This document shows, in pieces, positions 16,004 to 24,831 of a DNA stretch of 64,000 nt. Numbering within the stretch: the stretch's first letter is position 1; each line of letters begins with the position of its first letter. A program made the translations under genes and the position numbers. This stretch comes from Pontibacillus yanchengensis Y32 (GTDB taxonomy: Bacteria; Bacillota; Bacilli; Bacillales; BH030062). Under the pieces are notes generated by a model that searched no databases, was not told the origin of the DNA, and was given only the letters and a program-made list of their open reading frames with translations. The DNA lies in NCBI RefSeq assembly GCF_000770635.1, contig NZ_AVBF01000015.1, forward strand, positions 1-64,000. Reading direction: 5' to 3'.

Positions 16004-17050
16004 TTAACTTCTTTTTTCTTCATGCTCCAATAACCATCTTTTTCGATGCATTCCACCACCATATCCAGCAAGATTACCATCCTCTCTAATCACTCTGTGA
16101 CACGGAACGATGATAGCAAGTTGGTTTGTTCCATTAGCATTTGCTACAGCTCGAAAAGCAGTTGGTTTTCCAATCTGTTCTGCTACTTTAGTATAAGTTA
16201 TCTTGTCACCAAAGGCTATGTTTCTTAACTGTTCCCAAACTCTCTTTTGAAAAGGAGTACCAATGAAATGAACAGGAGTAGTAAATGCCTTAAGACTTCC
16301 TGTGAAATATTCCTTCAATTCCTGTTCGATTAAACGAATGGGTTCTGTTTCACCTGGAACAATAGCCGAGTTATTTCTAAATCTAAGCCGTTCAATTTCT
16401 TTTTCTAGCCCTCTACGGTCGACAAATTCTAATAAGTACAGAGCATGTTCATCTGCTATAGCAATCATAGGACCTAGTTCTGTATCCAACCAAGAAGCGT
16501 ACAACACCTGAGTTTGCTTATTAGAAGTAGGTGGTTCTCCCATTATGCGAGAGAAGGCATCACGGAAACCACTGCTTGATTCATAACCAGTTGAAATTTG
16601 AGTGTCAATCACTTTGTCACCAGCCCTGATGTGCTTCATGGCTACCCCCATTCGTCTCGCTCGGGCATACTCCACAAAAGTCATACCAAAACGTTTTTTA
16701 AAGTGGCGTCTAGCTGTAGAGGGATCAACTGACAGCCCTTGTAAGTCAGCATCCTTCCATCTTTTTTCAGGATTTCCCTCCACTGCATCTACTAACATAC
16801 GTACAAGCTCTGTTTCATGGTTAGGATGAGAAAGTGGACGACAACGCTGGCATGGGCGATAAGAAGCAAGAAGTGCTTGTTGAGCTGTTTGGTAAAACTC
16901 ACAGTTCTCCAATTTAGGTTTTCTAGCAGGACATGTTGGTCTACAGAAGATCCCAGTTGTTATCACTCCTACAAAAAACACACCTTCGTATTCAGCGTTA
17001 CGCTCTAATAATGCCTGATACAATTTTTCTTTAGATTCAGTGGTAATCAT
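16004..17050 (-). CDS. ada: Ada: bifunctional DNA methyl-phosphotriester / O6-methylguanine methyltransferase and activator
   Basis: 348 residues from ATG 17050 after GGAGGAGAATT. Three domains in order: the zinc Ada domain with the four Cys ligands (GIFCRPTCPARKP, then RPCQRCRP), an AraC-type HTH (DADLQGLSVDPSTARRHFKKRF), and the C-terminal methyltransferase with acceptor Cys in IVPCHRVIREDG. It repairs alkylated DNA by suicide transfer, and the N-terminal methylated form activates transcription. B. subtilis splits these roles between AdaA and AdaB, so this is the fused E. coli-like form. No alkA is adjacent. Confidence 0.95.
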   Translation of the reverse strand: MITTESKEKLYQALLERNAEYEGVFFVGVITTGIFCRPTCPARKPKLENCEFYQTAQQALLASYRPCQRCRPLSHPNHETELVRMLVDAVEGNPEKRWKDADLQGLSVDPSTARRHFKKRFGMTFVEYARARRMGVAMKHIRAGDKVIDTQISTGYESSSGFRDAFSRIMGEPPTSNKQTQVLYASWLDTELGPMIAIADEHALYLLEFVDRRGLEKEIERLRFRNNSAIVPGETEPIRLIEQELKEYFTGSLKAFTTPVHFIGTPFQKRVWEQLRNIAFGDKITYTKVAEQIGKPTAFRAVANANGTNQLAIIVPCHRVIREDGNLAGYGGGMHRKRWLLEHEEKRS

Positions 17051-17138
17051 AATTCTCCTCCATTTCACACCTTGCTATGATAGTTTCATTATATCGTAGC
17101 TAAAAATGTAGCGTAGCCGAATAACAGGCATTGATTTT

Positions 17139-17594
17139 TCACATGGAGGAATTTTGATAATTATCATAACCTGCCTTTTCTTTTATGTAGTCAGCTTCAC
17201 CTTTATTAATACGATAATAGCTATCATTTTGGTCTTCTCCTACTGGTCCGATGATTGCCCCCTCATCCGTAAACCACACACTTGAACTAATTAGTCCCAC
17301 ATATTTTTTTGGGCTTTTGACCGTAAGATAAATGTCTGGTTGAGTGCTATTAACTTGAACATTCGTTATTTTTTCTTTTGCCATCAGAATCATCATGATA
17401 TTGTCGATAGTCGATTGATGCTCAATGTCAGAGTACATTTCCTTTGTATCAATGCGATTTTCTTGCTCTGGATGTTGATAGCCAAATTCAATTACTCTAG
17501 AAGCTTTATCGCCATTTGCCTTTCCAATAAAAAAGCCTCCTGTAAACATGATTAGCAATAGAGCTAAATAAACAATGGGTTTTATATACTTGAT
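17139..17594 (-). CDS. Membrane-anchored protein of unknown function, apparently ATC start
   Basis: 151 residues if read from ATC 17594, which lies seven bases after GAAAGGAGG. This gives KYIKPIVYLALLLIMFTGGF, a complete membrane anchor; the first canonical start, TTG 17558, would cut the helix in half and has no ribosome binding site. An in-frame TGA lies upstream. The extracytoplasmic part (KSPKKYVGLISSSVWF, then DSYYRINKGEADYIKE) faintly recalls YhfM-type proteins. It follows the gene ending at 17617 closely and probably shares its transcript. Confidence 0.65.
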   Translation of the reverse strand: MKYIKPIVYLALLLIMFTGGFFIGKANGDKASRVIEFGYQHPEQENRIDTKEMYSDIEHQSTIDNIMMILMAKEKITNVQVNSTQPDIYLTVKSPKKYVGLISSSVWFTDEGAIIGPVGEDQNDSYYRINKGEADYIKEKAGYDNYQNSSM

Positions 17595-17616
17595 AAATGA
17601 GCCTCCTTTCTTCTTT

Positions 17617-17901
17617 TCACATCATTGTAAAGAGACCTAATAAAATAATCCATGATGTTACAGTTCCCACTAGAAAATGCTTCTTCGCCTGTTTAGGATT
17701 ATAACATCTACTTATATATGTTCTTACTACCATACCAATAGCAAAGGTTACTGATATCATTATTACAAGAGTTCCTATAAAAGTGGTATTCGGAAAGGAA
17801 GGATTCATTGTGGAATAAATCAACGATTGTATAGAGTAGTAGATAACAAGTATTAAACTAATTATATATAGAGATAGTGCGAATAAATATTGTTTTTTCA
17901 T
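17617..17901 (-). CDS. Small three-helix membrane protein
   Basis: 94 residues with helices at about 5-27, 41-62 and 79-94, and a basic loop (RTYISRCYNPKQAKKH). ATG follows AGAAAGGGGTGGATTTTT. It lies 18 bases after the lipoprotein gene and 22 bases before the next one, so 18438-17139 looks like a three-gene operon of envelope proteins. No family recognised. Confidence 0.65.
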   Translation of the reverse strand: MKKQYLFALSLYIISLILVIYYSIQSLIYSTMNPSFPNTTFIGTLVIMISVTFAIGMVVRTYISRCYNPKQAKKHFLVGTVTSWIILLGLFTMM

Positions 17902-17919
17902 AAAAATCCACCCCTTTCT

Positions 17920-18438
17920 CTAATTGATCTCATGGACCACTGTGTCAAAATACTCTCCATCTACATAAAGCAATAGAGCCCAATCCCCTGCTTTAGGAAC
18001 ACTCACCATTGATGGCATATGCACATCAGCTCCGTTATGGGGTGGTCCAAGCTTCTGTGACCAAATCATTTGCTCACTTCCATGGTCAAATAATATTGGA
18101 TGGATCTCATTGGATTCAGGTTGATAACCTAAGACTGTTAATGTTGCGTTTTGAATATCTTCTCCCCACAAGTGCCACATCCATTTTTGTTCATTCGTAT
18201 TAGGTTGATTAGCACCAATAATGCCTACTTTATGTTTATTGCCAATCATCCCATCATTAAATTTCACCGCTTTGTTTTCCCAATTGATAGACTCAATATC
18301 CGATTTTTTCACAAATTCAGGCGCATCCTCAGGTATCGTTACCTTATTTTCTTCCAATGAACACGCTCCGAGTACCAATGTAAAACAAATATATACTATC
18401 GAGCTGATCCATATTTTCAAAAAGACCACCCTCTTCAT
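17920..18438 (-). CDS. Lipoprotein, DUF4871-like
   Basis: 172 residues with a lipoprotein signal ending in LVLGAC (lipobox). ATG 18438 has only a weak site; a TTG six codons later (18420) follows AGAGGGTGGTCTTT and gives a standard short signal, so that may be the true start. The mature part (KVGIIGANQPN, KWMWHLWGED, then NGADVHMPSMVSVPKAGDWALLLYVDGE) looks like an immunoglobulin-type beta sandwich, as in DUF4871 proteins; this match is tentative. First gene of the apparent envelope operon. Confidence 0.65.
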   Translation of the reverse strand: MKRVVFLKIWISSIVYICFTLVLGACSLEENKVTIPEDAPEFVKKSDIESINWENKAVKFNDGMIGNKHKVGIIGANQPNTNEQKWMWHLWGEDIQNATLTVLGYQPESNEIHPILFDHGSEQMIWSQKLGPPHNGADVHMPSMVSVPKAGDWALLLYVDGEYFDTVVHEIN

Positions 18439-18641
18439 TCATATATTCACCTACATTTTACAATATTTAGATAAGAAATACACTCATAACTAAAAAGCTC
18501 AGGCGTCCTCTTAATGCCTACAGGTGAAAAAGTAACCCCATCTCCAGAAAGAAGTAATGGACCGAATATAGAAAAAACAATATGATATTATCAATTCCTT
18601 TATCAACGGATAACCTAAGTATTAAATTAATAGATAATAAA

Positions 18642-18673
18642 ATAAGGCGAAATCATTAAGATTTCGCCTTAAA
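18642..18673. terminator. Rho-independent terminator
   Basis: AAGGCGAAATC / GATTTCGCCTT with loop ATTAA and T/A runs both sides. It serves kduD on the minus strand. The rest of 18439-18709 shows only a short AAAAGCTCAGGCG match to the left end of repeat A. Confidence 0.85.
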
Positions 18674-18709
18674 ACTTCATTCTTGCTTTAATACTGGCTT
18701 ACGGTACTT

Positions 18710-19471
18710 TTACCTACCTAACCAACCACCATCAACAGCTAGTTGGTGGCCATGAATATAGTTGGAAGCATCTGAAGCTAAAAATAACACAGTACCTTTG
18801 AAGTCTTCAGGATTTCCCCATCTTCCAGCTGGAATTCGATCAAGAATTTGTTGATTTCTTGAATCATCGTTGATTAAAGCAGTATTCATATCCGTAGCTA
18901 TGTAACCCGGCACTATCGCATTGACATTTACGTTATGTTTAGCCCATTCATTGGACAAAGCTTTCGTTAATTGAGTTACGCCACCTTTAGCAGCAGCATA
19001 CGCCGGAACATTTATACCACCTTGGAATGATAATAACGAACCTAAGTTAATTATTTTTCCGCCTTTTTGTTCAGTCATATAACGACCTGCTTGTTGGCAT
19101 AAAAGCCATACCGTCTTTAGATTAACATGGAGCACATCATCCCAGTCTTCTTCAGGAAAATCAACGGAAGGAGAACGGCGTTGAATCCCAGCACAGTTTA
19201 CTAGAATATCAATCTTACCAAATGTAGATACAACAGTAGGAACAGACTCTTTGACTTGATGCGAATCATCTAAATCGCAAGGAATAATTTCGCATTTTCT
19301 CCCTAAGGCCTTTATTTCCTCCTGAACGTCCGTTTTTTCTACATTACGTTGGAGTAATGCAATATCAGCCCCTGCTTCAGCCAATGCTAAGGCCATTGAA
19401 TAGCCAATCCCGCGAGTAGCTCCTGATATTGCTGCTGTTTTTCCTTCTAGGTTAAATAGGTTTGTACTCAT
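18710..19471 (-). CDS. kduD: 2-deoxy-D-gluconate 3-dehydrogenase / KduD-type SDR
   Basis: 253 residues from ATG 19471 after AAGGATGGG. Classical short-chain dehydrogenase: [20 protein letters not shown] cofactor loop, NCAGIQRR, catalytic Ser in [11 protein letters not shown], and YAAAKGGV with the Tyr-x-x-x-Lys pair; [12 protein letters not shown] and [11 protein letters not shown] are typical of KduD. KduD reduces 5-keto-4-deoxyuronate or oxidises 2-deoxygluconate in uronate catabolism. No kduI or kdgA is next to it. A cre-like element lies upstream at 19520, suggesting glucose repression. Confidence 0.85.
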   Translation of the reverse strand: MSTNLFNLEGKTAAISGATRGIGYSMALALAEAGADIALLQRNVEKTDVQEEIKALGRKCEIIPCDLDDSHQVKESVPTVVSTFGKIDILVNCAGIQRRSPSVDFPEEDWDDVLHVNLKTVWLLCQQAGRYMTEQKGGKIINLGSLLSFQGGINVPAYAAAKGGVTQLTKALSNEWAKHNVNVNAIVPGYIATDMNTALINDDSRNQQILDRIPAGRWGNPEDFKGTVLFLASDASNYIHGHQLAVDGGWLGR

Positions 19472-19790
19472 CTCATATCCCATCCTTATTGGAAGATTAG
19501 ATTCCTTTATTTTGGTATAGCGCTTTCAAAAACACTTCCACCTATAAAGGTTATTGTTACCTATTATAGTAGTTCGTCACCAAAAAAGAAAATCCTTTTC
19601 ACCATATTCATTATTTATGAAAATAATTTTCATAACTTCCATAAAAGTAATGGGAGATTAATATCTTTGTTCTAAGAAACAAAATTTATATTAATCCATT
19701 TAAAAGTAATTTGTCGGTATAAGAAACTAGTTACTTTAGACGTAAAATATTCTCAAACCTTAAGGTATCTTTTAATAAATATTCTTTCAT
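19472..19790. other. Intergenic stretch, no gene
   Basis: AT-rich; contains the kduD promoter region and a cre-like site. No frame with a ribosome binding site seen on either strand. Confidence 0.6.
19520..19534 (-). promoter_or_regulatory. Possible cre (CcpA) site
   Basis: TGAAAGCGCTATAC on the minus strand, about 50 bases before kduD; 12 of 14 positions fit TGWAARCGYTWNCW. Confidence 0.5.
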
Positions 19791-20036
19791 TTACCATCTT
19801 GTTGCACGACTTATATCTCGAACACAGTGCTGAAATGACTGCCTTAGTGTGAGCAATTCCCCATGTTCTTCGTAATAATCTGCCATGACACGTATTAACG
19901 GAAAACCATATAGTTTTTTCTCCCTTATATCAGGTGGAATCGACTCCCCTTTTTGAGCTATACGCTTAGCATTATTAAATTCATGCTCATAAGATAGAAC
20001 TCTGGCTGGTTTTTTTCCAATTAAATATTTAAAAAT
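19791..20036 (-). CDS. Small protein of unknown function, apparently ATT start
   Basis: 81 residues if read from ATT 20036, five to six bases after AAGGAGGG; this gives FKYLIGKKPARVLSYEHEF. The frame is open further, up to TTG 20096, but that codon sits in the T-tract of the preceding terminator and has no ribosome binding site. The product is basic and has no membrane segment; motif IPPDIREKKLYGFPLIRVMADYYEEHGEL is seen in two pieces. Family not recognised. It lies just downstream of the aldehyde dehydrogenase terminator. Confidence 0.55.
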   Translation of the reverse strand: MFKYLIGKKPARVLSYEHEFNNAKRIAQKGESIPPDIREKKLYGFPLIRVMADYYEEHGELLTLRQSFQHCVRDISRATRW

Positions 20037-20097
20037 GATATCCCTCCTTATTTCACTCTTAAAAGCTTTACCCTTATGGTAATTAAAACGAAACAAA

Positions 20098-20128
20098 GGA
20101 GGATGAAATCATTTTGATTCCATCCTCC
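20098..20128 (-). terminator. Rho-independent terminator of the aldehyde dehydrogenase
   Basis: GGAGGATGGAATCA / TGATTTCATCCTCC on the minus strand, followed by TTTGTTTCGTTTT. Confidence 0.9.
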
Positions 20129-20168
20129 AAATAATAATTATTACCTTAGGGTAACTTATTCTTTATAA

Positions 20169-21599
20169 TTACTTAGGCAAACCCATAATTGCTTTTGTTT
20201 CGAGGTATTCTTCAATACCATAATCGCCCCATTCTCTTCCTATACCAGATTGCTTATAGCCACCGAATGGTGCAGAGAAATCTAAGTCAGCGTTGTTTAC
20301 GCCAATACGTCCAGCGCGAATACTAGTTGCTACTTTACGAACGGTATCACGATCTTTACCAATAACGTAACCCGCAAGTCCATAAACGACATCATTGGAA
20401 ATTTCAATGGCTTCATCAACTGTATCATAAGTAATAATGGACATTACTGGTCCAAAGATTTCCTCTTGAGCAATTACCATGTCATTTTGTACATCTGTGA
20501 AAATGGTTGGTCTAGCATAGAACCCTGTATCAAGTCCTTCTGGTTTACCTGTTCCACCAGCTAGAAGTGTAGCACCTTCTTCGATACCTTTTTCAATGTA
20601 AGATTGTACTCTATCCCATTGTTTTTGAGCTACTAGTGGACCGACATAATTACCGCCTCTTGGGTCTCCTACTGGAAACTCTGGTAGTACATTTTTTACT
20701 TCTTGTTCAAACTCTTCCTTAAGAGAGGAAGGGACTAAGATTCTTGTTGCAGCTGAACAAACCTGACCGGAGTTCATCGCAATGTGATTCACAGCAGATT
20801 TTGCAGCTGTATTTAAATCAGCATCTTCAAGCACTACTAGTGGTGATTTTCCTCCTAGTTCAAGGGCTACATTGGTAATCGTTTCAGATGCATTCTCCAT
20901 GATTTTTTGACCAACACCAGCTGATCCAGTAAAGGAAACAAAATCAATGTCAGGATGACTGCTAATACCATTTCCAATAACCCAACCTGAACCATTTACA
21001 AGGTTAAAAGCTCCTTTTGGCACGCCAGCAGCATCAAATATTTCTGTTAGAATAATTGCTGCATATGGTGTCAATTCAGCTGGCTTTAAGACAACCGGAC
21101 TTCCAGCAGCAAACGCACTAGCTATTTTTGTCGATGCTTGATTGGTCGGGAAATTCCATGGTGTAATAAGTCCACTTACACCAACTGTATCCTTAACAAT
21201 TGTATGACTACCTCGGTCTTCAGTGAATGAGAAATTCCTTAGTGACTCTGCAGCTTGAGCGAAATGAGCACGTCCCATTTTATAATGCACATTCTCTGAA
21301 ACCGTAAGTGGAGAGCCAAGCTCATCAGTGATCACTTCAATAAGCTCATCTTTACGCTTTTCATATTCTTTTACGATTCTTTCTAACATCTCAATACGTT
21401 CTTCCTTACTTGTTTGTGAAAAGGAAGGAAATGCGGCTTTTGCTGCTGAAACTGCTTTATCTAAATCCTCTTGTGTTCCTAAACTAATTTCTCCAAGCTT
21501 TTCCTCAGTAGCTGGGTTAATAACAGGCTCTGTCTCAGAACCAGTAGATTCCACCCATTCTCCGTTAATGTAATGTTTCAACTGATTATAGTTACGCAT
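20169..21599 (-). CDS. Aldehyde dehydrogenase, YfmT (vanillin/benzaldehyde dehydrogenase)-like
   Basis: 476 residues, full ALDH fold: GLITPWNFPTNQASTKIASA, VVLKPAELTP, FTGSAGVGQ, the general-base Glu in ALELGGKSP, catalytic Cys in NSGQVCSAATRIL and EEIFGPVMS. It oxidises an aldehyde to an acid with NAD(P). It lies head-to-head with the yfmS chemoreceptor gene; in B. subtilis yfmT (vanillin dehydrogenase) is also adjacent to yfmS, which is the main ground for the YfmT assignment. Aromatic aldehydes are therefore plausible substrates, but sequence alone cannot fix this. Confidence 0.85.
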   Translation of the reverse strand: MRNYNQLKHYINGEWVESTGSETEPVINPATEEKLGEISLGTQEDLDKAVSAAKAAFPSFSQTSKEERIEMLERIVKEYEKRKDELIEVITDELGSPLTVSENVHYKMGRAHFAQAAESLRNFSFTEDRGSHTIVKDTVGVSGLITPWNFPTNQASTKIASAFAAGSPVVLKPAELTPYAAIILTEIFDAAGVPKGAFNLVNGSGWVIGNGISSHPDIDFVSFTGSAGVGQKIMENASETITNVALELGGKSPLVVLEDADLNTAAKSAVNHIAMNSGQVCSAATRILVPSSLKEEFEQEVKNVLPEFPVGDPRGGNYVGPLVAQKQWDRVQSYIEKGIEEGATLLAGGTGKPEGLDTGFYARPTIFTDVQNDMVIAQEEIFGPVMSIITYDTVDEAIEISNDVVYGLAGYVIGKDRDTVRKVATSIRAGRIGVNNADLDFSAPFGGYKQSGIGREWGDYGIEEYLETKAIMGLPK

Positions 21600-21840
21600 A
21601 TGATAAACGACTCCTTTATCTAAATCTATTAAAGTAAAACTTCTATTTTATTATTCTTATCAAATGTAACCTTCATTGCTATATTTGAAACATTTTGAGC
21701 ACATCAACTATAATCACCAGATATTATGATTCTAATATAATGTAAGATGTAAGATCACGGCTCTTTAATTTGAAAATTGTTATTCTTTAAGCCTTTGGAA
21801 TGATAAACTTTATTCATAGGACTTTTATTGGGGGAATTTG

Positions 21841-22704
21841 ATGACATTGAAAGCAGCACAAGAAACACCTGCAAAAGCTTCTGACCAAAGGAATGACGTC
21901 CTAGATTCATTTACACATGTTATTCCAGTTATAAAGAACATGCTTCCGGATATTGCGATAGGCATCACTAACAGAGAAGAGTGGATTGCTTATTATCCAA
22001 GTAGAAAAATCGATTTAGGAGTTAAACCCGGGTTGAAAATCAATCCAAAAGAACCATTAGCTGATTGTATTAATCTAAAAAAAGAAATCCGTACAGAAGT
22101 TGACCCGGAATTTTTTGGTTTTAGCTTCACTGGCTTAGCCACACCCATTTATGACGGAAATGAGGTTGTAGGTGCAGTCGCAATTCAGCTGCAAGAACAA
22201 AATGAGAAAGAGCTTTTAAACATATCAGAACAAATTGTCACATCACTCACGCAGGCAAATAAAGGGGTAGTTTCGATAGCAGAAGGAGCTGAAAATCTGT
22301 CCGAATCTAGTAACACCCTATTAGAACAATCAAGAAAAGCAACAGCTGAAGTGAAAAATACTGATGATATATTAGCCTTCATGAAACAAATTGCTGATCG
22401 AACAAATCTATTAGGATTAAATGCTTCTATAGAAGCTGCAAGAGCTGGGGAAATGGGCAAAGGGTTTAGTGTCGTTGCCGAGGAAATTAGAAAGTTCTCA
22501 AATGAGACAGTTGAATCCACAGAAAAAATACGAAACACACTGGAAAACATACATAAATCAATAAATGACATGTCCACCTCCATTGAAAACATTGTAGCCG
22601 TTGGAAAAGAGCAAGCTTCCTCTACAGAAGAAATTTCTGCATTTATTGAAGAAATTGAAGAAAAGAGTAAGCAGTTGAATAAGTACGCTTCAGAATTACT
22701 TTAG
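21841..22704 (+). CDS. yfmS: Soluble methyl-accepting chemotaxis-type receptor
   Basis: 287 residues from ATG 21841 after GGGGGAATTTG. There are no membrane helices. Residues 25-125 form a small sensor domain ([40 protein letters not shown]) and the rest is a short MCP signalling coiled coil with the tip sequence [20 protein letters not shown] then [16 protein letters not shown]. Size and layout match YfmS of B. subtilis (286 residues), a cytoplasmic receptor. It is divergent from the YfmT-like dehydrogenase, so it may sense the same aldehyde or its product (inference). Confidence 0.88.
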   Translation: MTLKAAQETPAKASDQRNDVLDSFTHVIPVIKNMLPDIAIGITNREEWIAYYPSRKIDLGVKPGLKINPKEPLADCINLKKEIRTEVDPEFFGFSFTGLATPIYDGNEVVGAVAIQLQEQNEKELLNISEQIVTSLTQANKGVVSIAEGAENLSESSNTLLEQSRKATAEVKNTDDILAFMKQIADRTNLLGLNASIEAARAGEMGKGFSVVAEEIRKFSNETVESTEKIRNTLENIHKSINDMSTSIENIVAVGKEQASSTEEISAFIEEIEEKSKQLNKYASELL

Positions 22705-22832
22705 AATAAGCCCAGCGCTATCGAAATGAAAGGCAAGAAGTTTGCTAACCTTTGAGAGCTGGAAGTGGACACATCACTGCAGTTTTAATTTATCCAAAAA
22801 CCGCTATCAGTTTAAGATATCCTGGACGACAG
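22700..22832 (+). repeat. Decayed copy of element A (copy 7)
   Basis: AGCGCTATCG, AAGTTTGCTA, GAGCTGGAAGTGGACACATC and ATCCTGGACGAC occur in the same order as in the full copies (GAAGTTTGCTAGTCGC, GGAGCTGGACGTGGCTACTTC, TTTCCTGGACAGCG), with many substitutions. Confidence 0.4.
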
Positions 22833-22869
22833 AAAGGAGCTTACATTCCTAATAAATGTAAGCTCCTTT
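22833..22869. terminator. Bidirectional terminator
   Basis: AAAGGAGCTTACATT / AATGTAAGCTCCTTT with loop CCTAATA, between the convergent yfmS and lipoprotein genes. Confidence 0.9.
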
Positions 22870-22885
22870 CATTTATATAATATCG

Positions 22886-23350
22886 TTAGAACGCCTCATC
22901 AAAGGTAGCTAAAATATGTTGCTTTACTTTTTCCTTTTCTTTTTCCTCAAGTTTTTCACCTGATGGAAAAGTCGCAGATTCGTCTAAAGAAAAGTCTTCA
23001 GGCAACAATATTGTTATAGGCCCTTTTTTAACTACTTGCTCCTCATCATTTTTCTTATCGGATGATGATCGTATCAATTTGGTTTTTATGTATGAGCCTT
23101 GTTTCGTAAAGTAATCTTTAATTTGTCTTGTTTCTACACTTAAAAGTTCGCCTGAACCACGCATAACAATTTGAGAATTCACTTTCACATAAGATCCTGC
23201 CTCATACTCAAGTGATTCAGTAATATAAGCTTCAATTTTTTCCCTAACTTCCTGGTTATTTGATTGTTCACTCGAGCAACCAACCATCATAATCGTTATA
23301 GACATAAAGACCAACCCAAAGATTCGTTTTCTAATAAGGTCTCCCCCCAT
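22886..23350 (-). CDS. Lipoprotein of unknown function (possible ATT start)
   Basis: 154 residues from ATG 23350. Lipobox MMVGC follows a hydrophobic signal; the mature part is charged, with LSVETRQIKDYFTKQG and LPEDFSLDESATFPSGEKLE. ATG 23350 has no good ribosome binding site. The strong GGGGGGAG lies after it and points to ATT 23335, which would give a compact signal starting RKRIFGLVFMSITIMMVGC. Either start leaves the lipobox intact. No family recognised. It is convergent with yfmS. Confidence 0.65.
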   Translation of the reverse strand: MGGDLIRKRIFGLVFMSITIMMVGCSSEQSNNQEVREKIEAYITESLEYEAGSYVKVNSQIVMRGSGELLSVETRQIKDYFTKQGSYIKTKLIRSSSDKKNDEEQVVKKGPITILLPEDFSLDESATFPSGEKLEEKEKEKVKQHILATFDEAF

Positions 23351-23399
23351 TTTCTAGCTCAAAAAAGATACTAAACCAATACGATTTAGCCCTTGCTAA

Positions 23400-24314
23400 T
23401 TATTTGATTAGGTTCGTACAACCAGGAGGGAATACATTATCTAACAAAGGTGCAATGCACTCGATTTCCTCCTCGGTAATAGGGTGTGGAAAGGTGATTT
23501 TTGCTGCGTGTAATGCTTGTCTTGGTGCTTGCTTCTTGCCACCATACAACACATCCCCAACTAATGGGTGACCAATGTGGCTCATATGCACGCGGATTTG
23601 ATGGGTTCGCCCTGTTTCAAGATCAATTTTTACGACCGATTGATTATTTTTAGCATCATATTTTACTACTTCATAATGTGTTATCGCTTCTTGCCCTTTT
23701 GGTGACACCCTTCTTCTTGAAGGGTGATGCCGATCCTTGCCAATCAGTTCGTTTATGATCCCTTTTTTCTTGGTAACTTTACCTTTTATAAGAGCTATAT
23801 AAGTTCTTTTAATCTTCTTTTGCTCAAGCAAACGGTCCATATTAGAGCCAGCTAAAGCATGCTTAGCAAAAATAACCGCTCCGGTAGTATCCTGGTCTAA
23901 TCGATGAATATGCCTAATTTTAGCCTCTAACCCCTGACCTTGAAAATGGAAAGCAACACCATTGGCTAAGGTATCTGTCTGCCCTTCCATATTAGGGTGA
24001 ACTTTCATTCCGGCTGGTTTATTGACAACTAGCACATGATCATCCTCAAATAGAACTTTTACATCCATATATGTAGGTTGAACATCTAACTCTTCTTTAG
24101 GGAATAGATGAATTTGAAGCTTGTCCCCTTTTTGTAATTCAGTTGACCATGCGACATCCTCGCCATTTCGTTTTGCACCTTTTTCCATTCGTAATTGATG
24201 CAATTGTTTTTTAGGAACATGTAAGAGATTCTTTAATATGTACTCGATTGAATTTCCTATCCAATGCTCCGGTACCTGTATCTCGAGCCATTCCCCTTTT
24301 TTACTCATTTTCAT
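23400..24314 (-). CDS. RluA-family RNA pseudouridine synthase
   Basis: 304 residues. An N-terminal S4-like segment (SIEYILKNLLHVPKKQLHQL) precedes the catalytic domain with IRHIHRLDQDTTGAVIFAK, which carries the catalytic Asp of the HRLDxxTSG motif, then RTYIALIKG, KIDLETGRTHQIRVHMSHIG and PLVGDVLYGG. It isomerises uridines in rRNA or tRNA; the RluD-like subgroup is most likely. B. subtilis YhcT, YjbO and YlyB are comparable. Monocistronic; ATG follows GAAAGTAGG. Confidence 0.9.
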   Translation of the reverse strand: MKMSKKGEWLEIQVPEHWIGNSIEYILKNLLHVPKKQLHQLRMEKGAKRNGEDVAWSTELQKGDKLQIHLFPKEELDVQPTYMDVKVLFEDDHVLVVNKPAGMKVHPNMEGQTDTLANGVAFHFQGQGLEAKIRHIHRLDQDTTGAVIFAKHALAGSNMDRLLEQKKIKRTYIALIKGKVTKKKGIINELIGKDRHHPSRRRVSPKGQEAITHYEVVKYDAKNNQSVVKIDLETGRTHQIRVHMSHIGHPLVGDVLYGGKKQAPRQALHAAKITFPHPITEEEIECIAPLLDNVFPPGCTNLIK

Positions 24315-24435
24315 TTATGCGCCTACTTTCATTTTAAAACAATTACTTTATTCTGCGGTTACCATCTACACATAATGTATTTACTTAATGTGTAATTTTC
24401 GAATTATATAACAATCCTAGTCAAATCTCCACCTA

Positions 24436-24813
24436 TTACACCCATTGGTAAAAAATCAACTTATTCCCGAATGGATCTGTAAGTTGCATTTCCTTGGTTC
24501 CCCATGGTTTTGATTCAATGGCGGGGTTAGCATATGCATAGGCCTTCGACTCTAATGCATTATGCAATGCTTTAAGACCTTCTACTTCGACGCGAACCGC
24601 CGCTCCTGGAGAACAGTCCCCATGATGTTCCGATAGATGAAGCGTAATCCCTCCAGAGGAAACTTGCATATACAAAGGGAAATGTTCTTCAAACCGATGC
24701 TCCCAATCTAATGAGAACCCTAAATACGTAATATAAAATTCCTTGGCCTTTTCTACATCAAAAATACGAAATATGGGAATAGATTGCTTTATATTACTAT
24801 TCGTTGATTGCAT
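24436..24813 (-). CDS. Glyoxalase/bleomycin-resistance superfamily protein
   Basis: 125 residues from ATG 24813 after TGGGGGACT. It is a vicinal-oxygen-chelate fold with two beta-alpha-beta-beta-beta modules: IPIFRIFDVEKAKEFYITYLGF, GITLHLSEHHGDCSP and EMQLTDPFGNKLIFYQ. The family includes antibiotic-binding proteins and metal-dependent dioxygenases; the substrate is not evident. It lies 19 bases downstream of the isomerase gene, so they are likely co-transcribed. Confidence 0.88.
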   Translation of the reverse strand: MQSTNSNIKQSIPIFRIFDVEKAKEFYITYLGFSLDWEHRFEEHFPLYMQVSSGGITLHLSEHHGDCSPGAAVRVEVEGLKALHNALESKAYAYANPAIESKPWGTKEMQLTDPFGNKLIFYQWV

Positions 24814-24831
24814 ATAGTCCCCCAAAAATAA

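Noticed and set aside
18439-18545. Further copy of element A
   Set aside because: Only AAAAGCTCAGGCG matches the left end; the rest does not align, so I did not count it as a copy.
23335-23350. Certain ATT start for the lipoprotein at 22886
   Set aside because: An in-frame ATG 15 bases upstream also gives a valid signal peptide, so the case is left ambiguous and counted only as possible.
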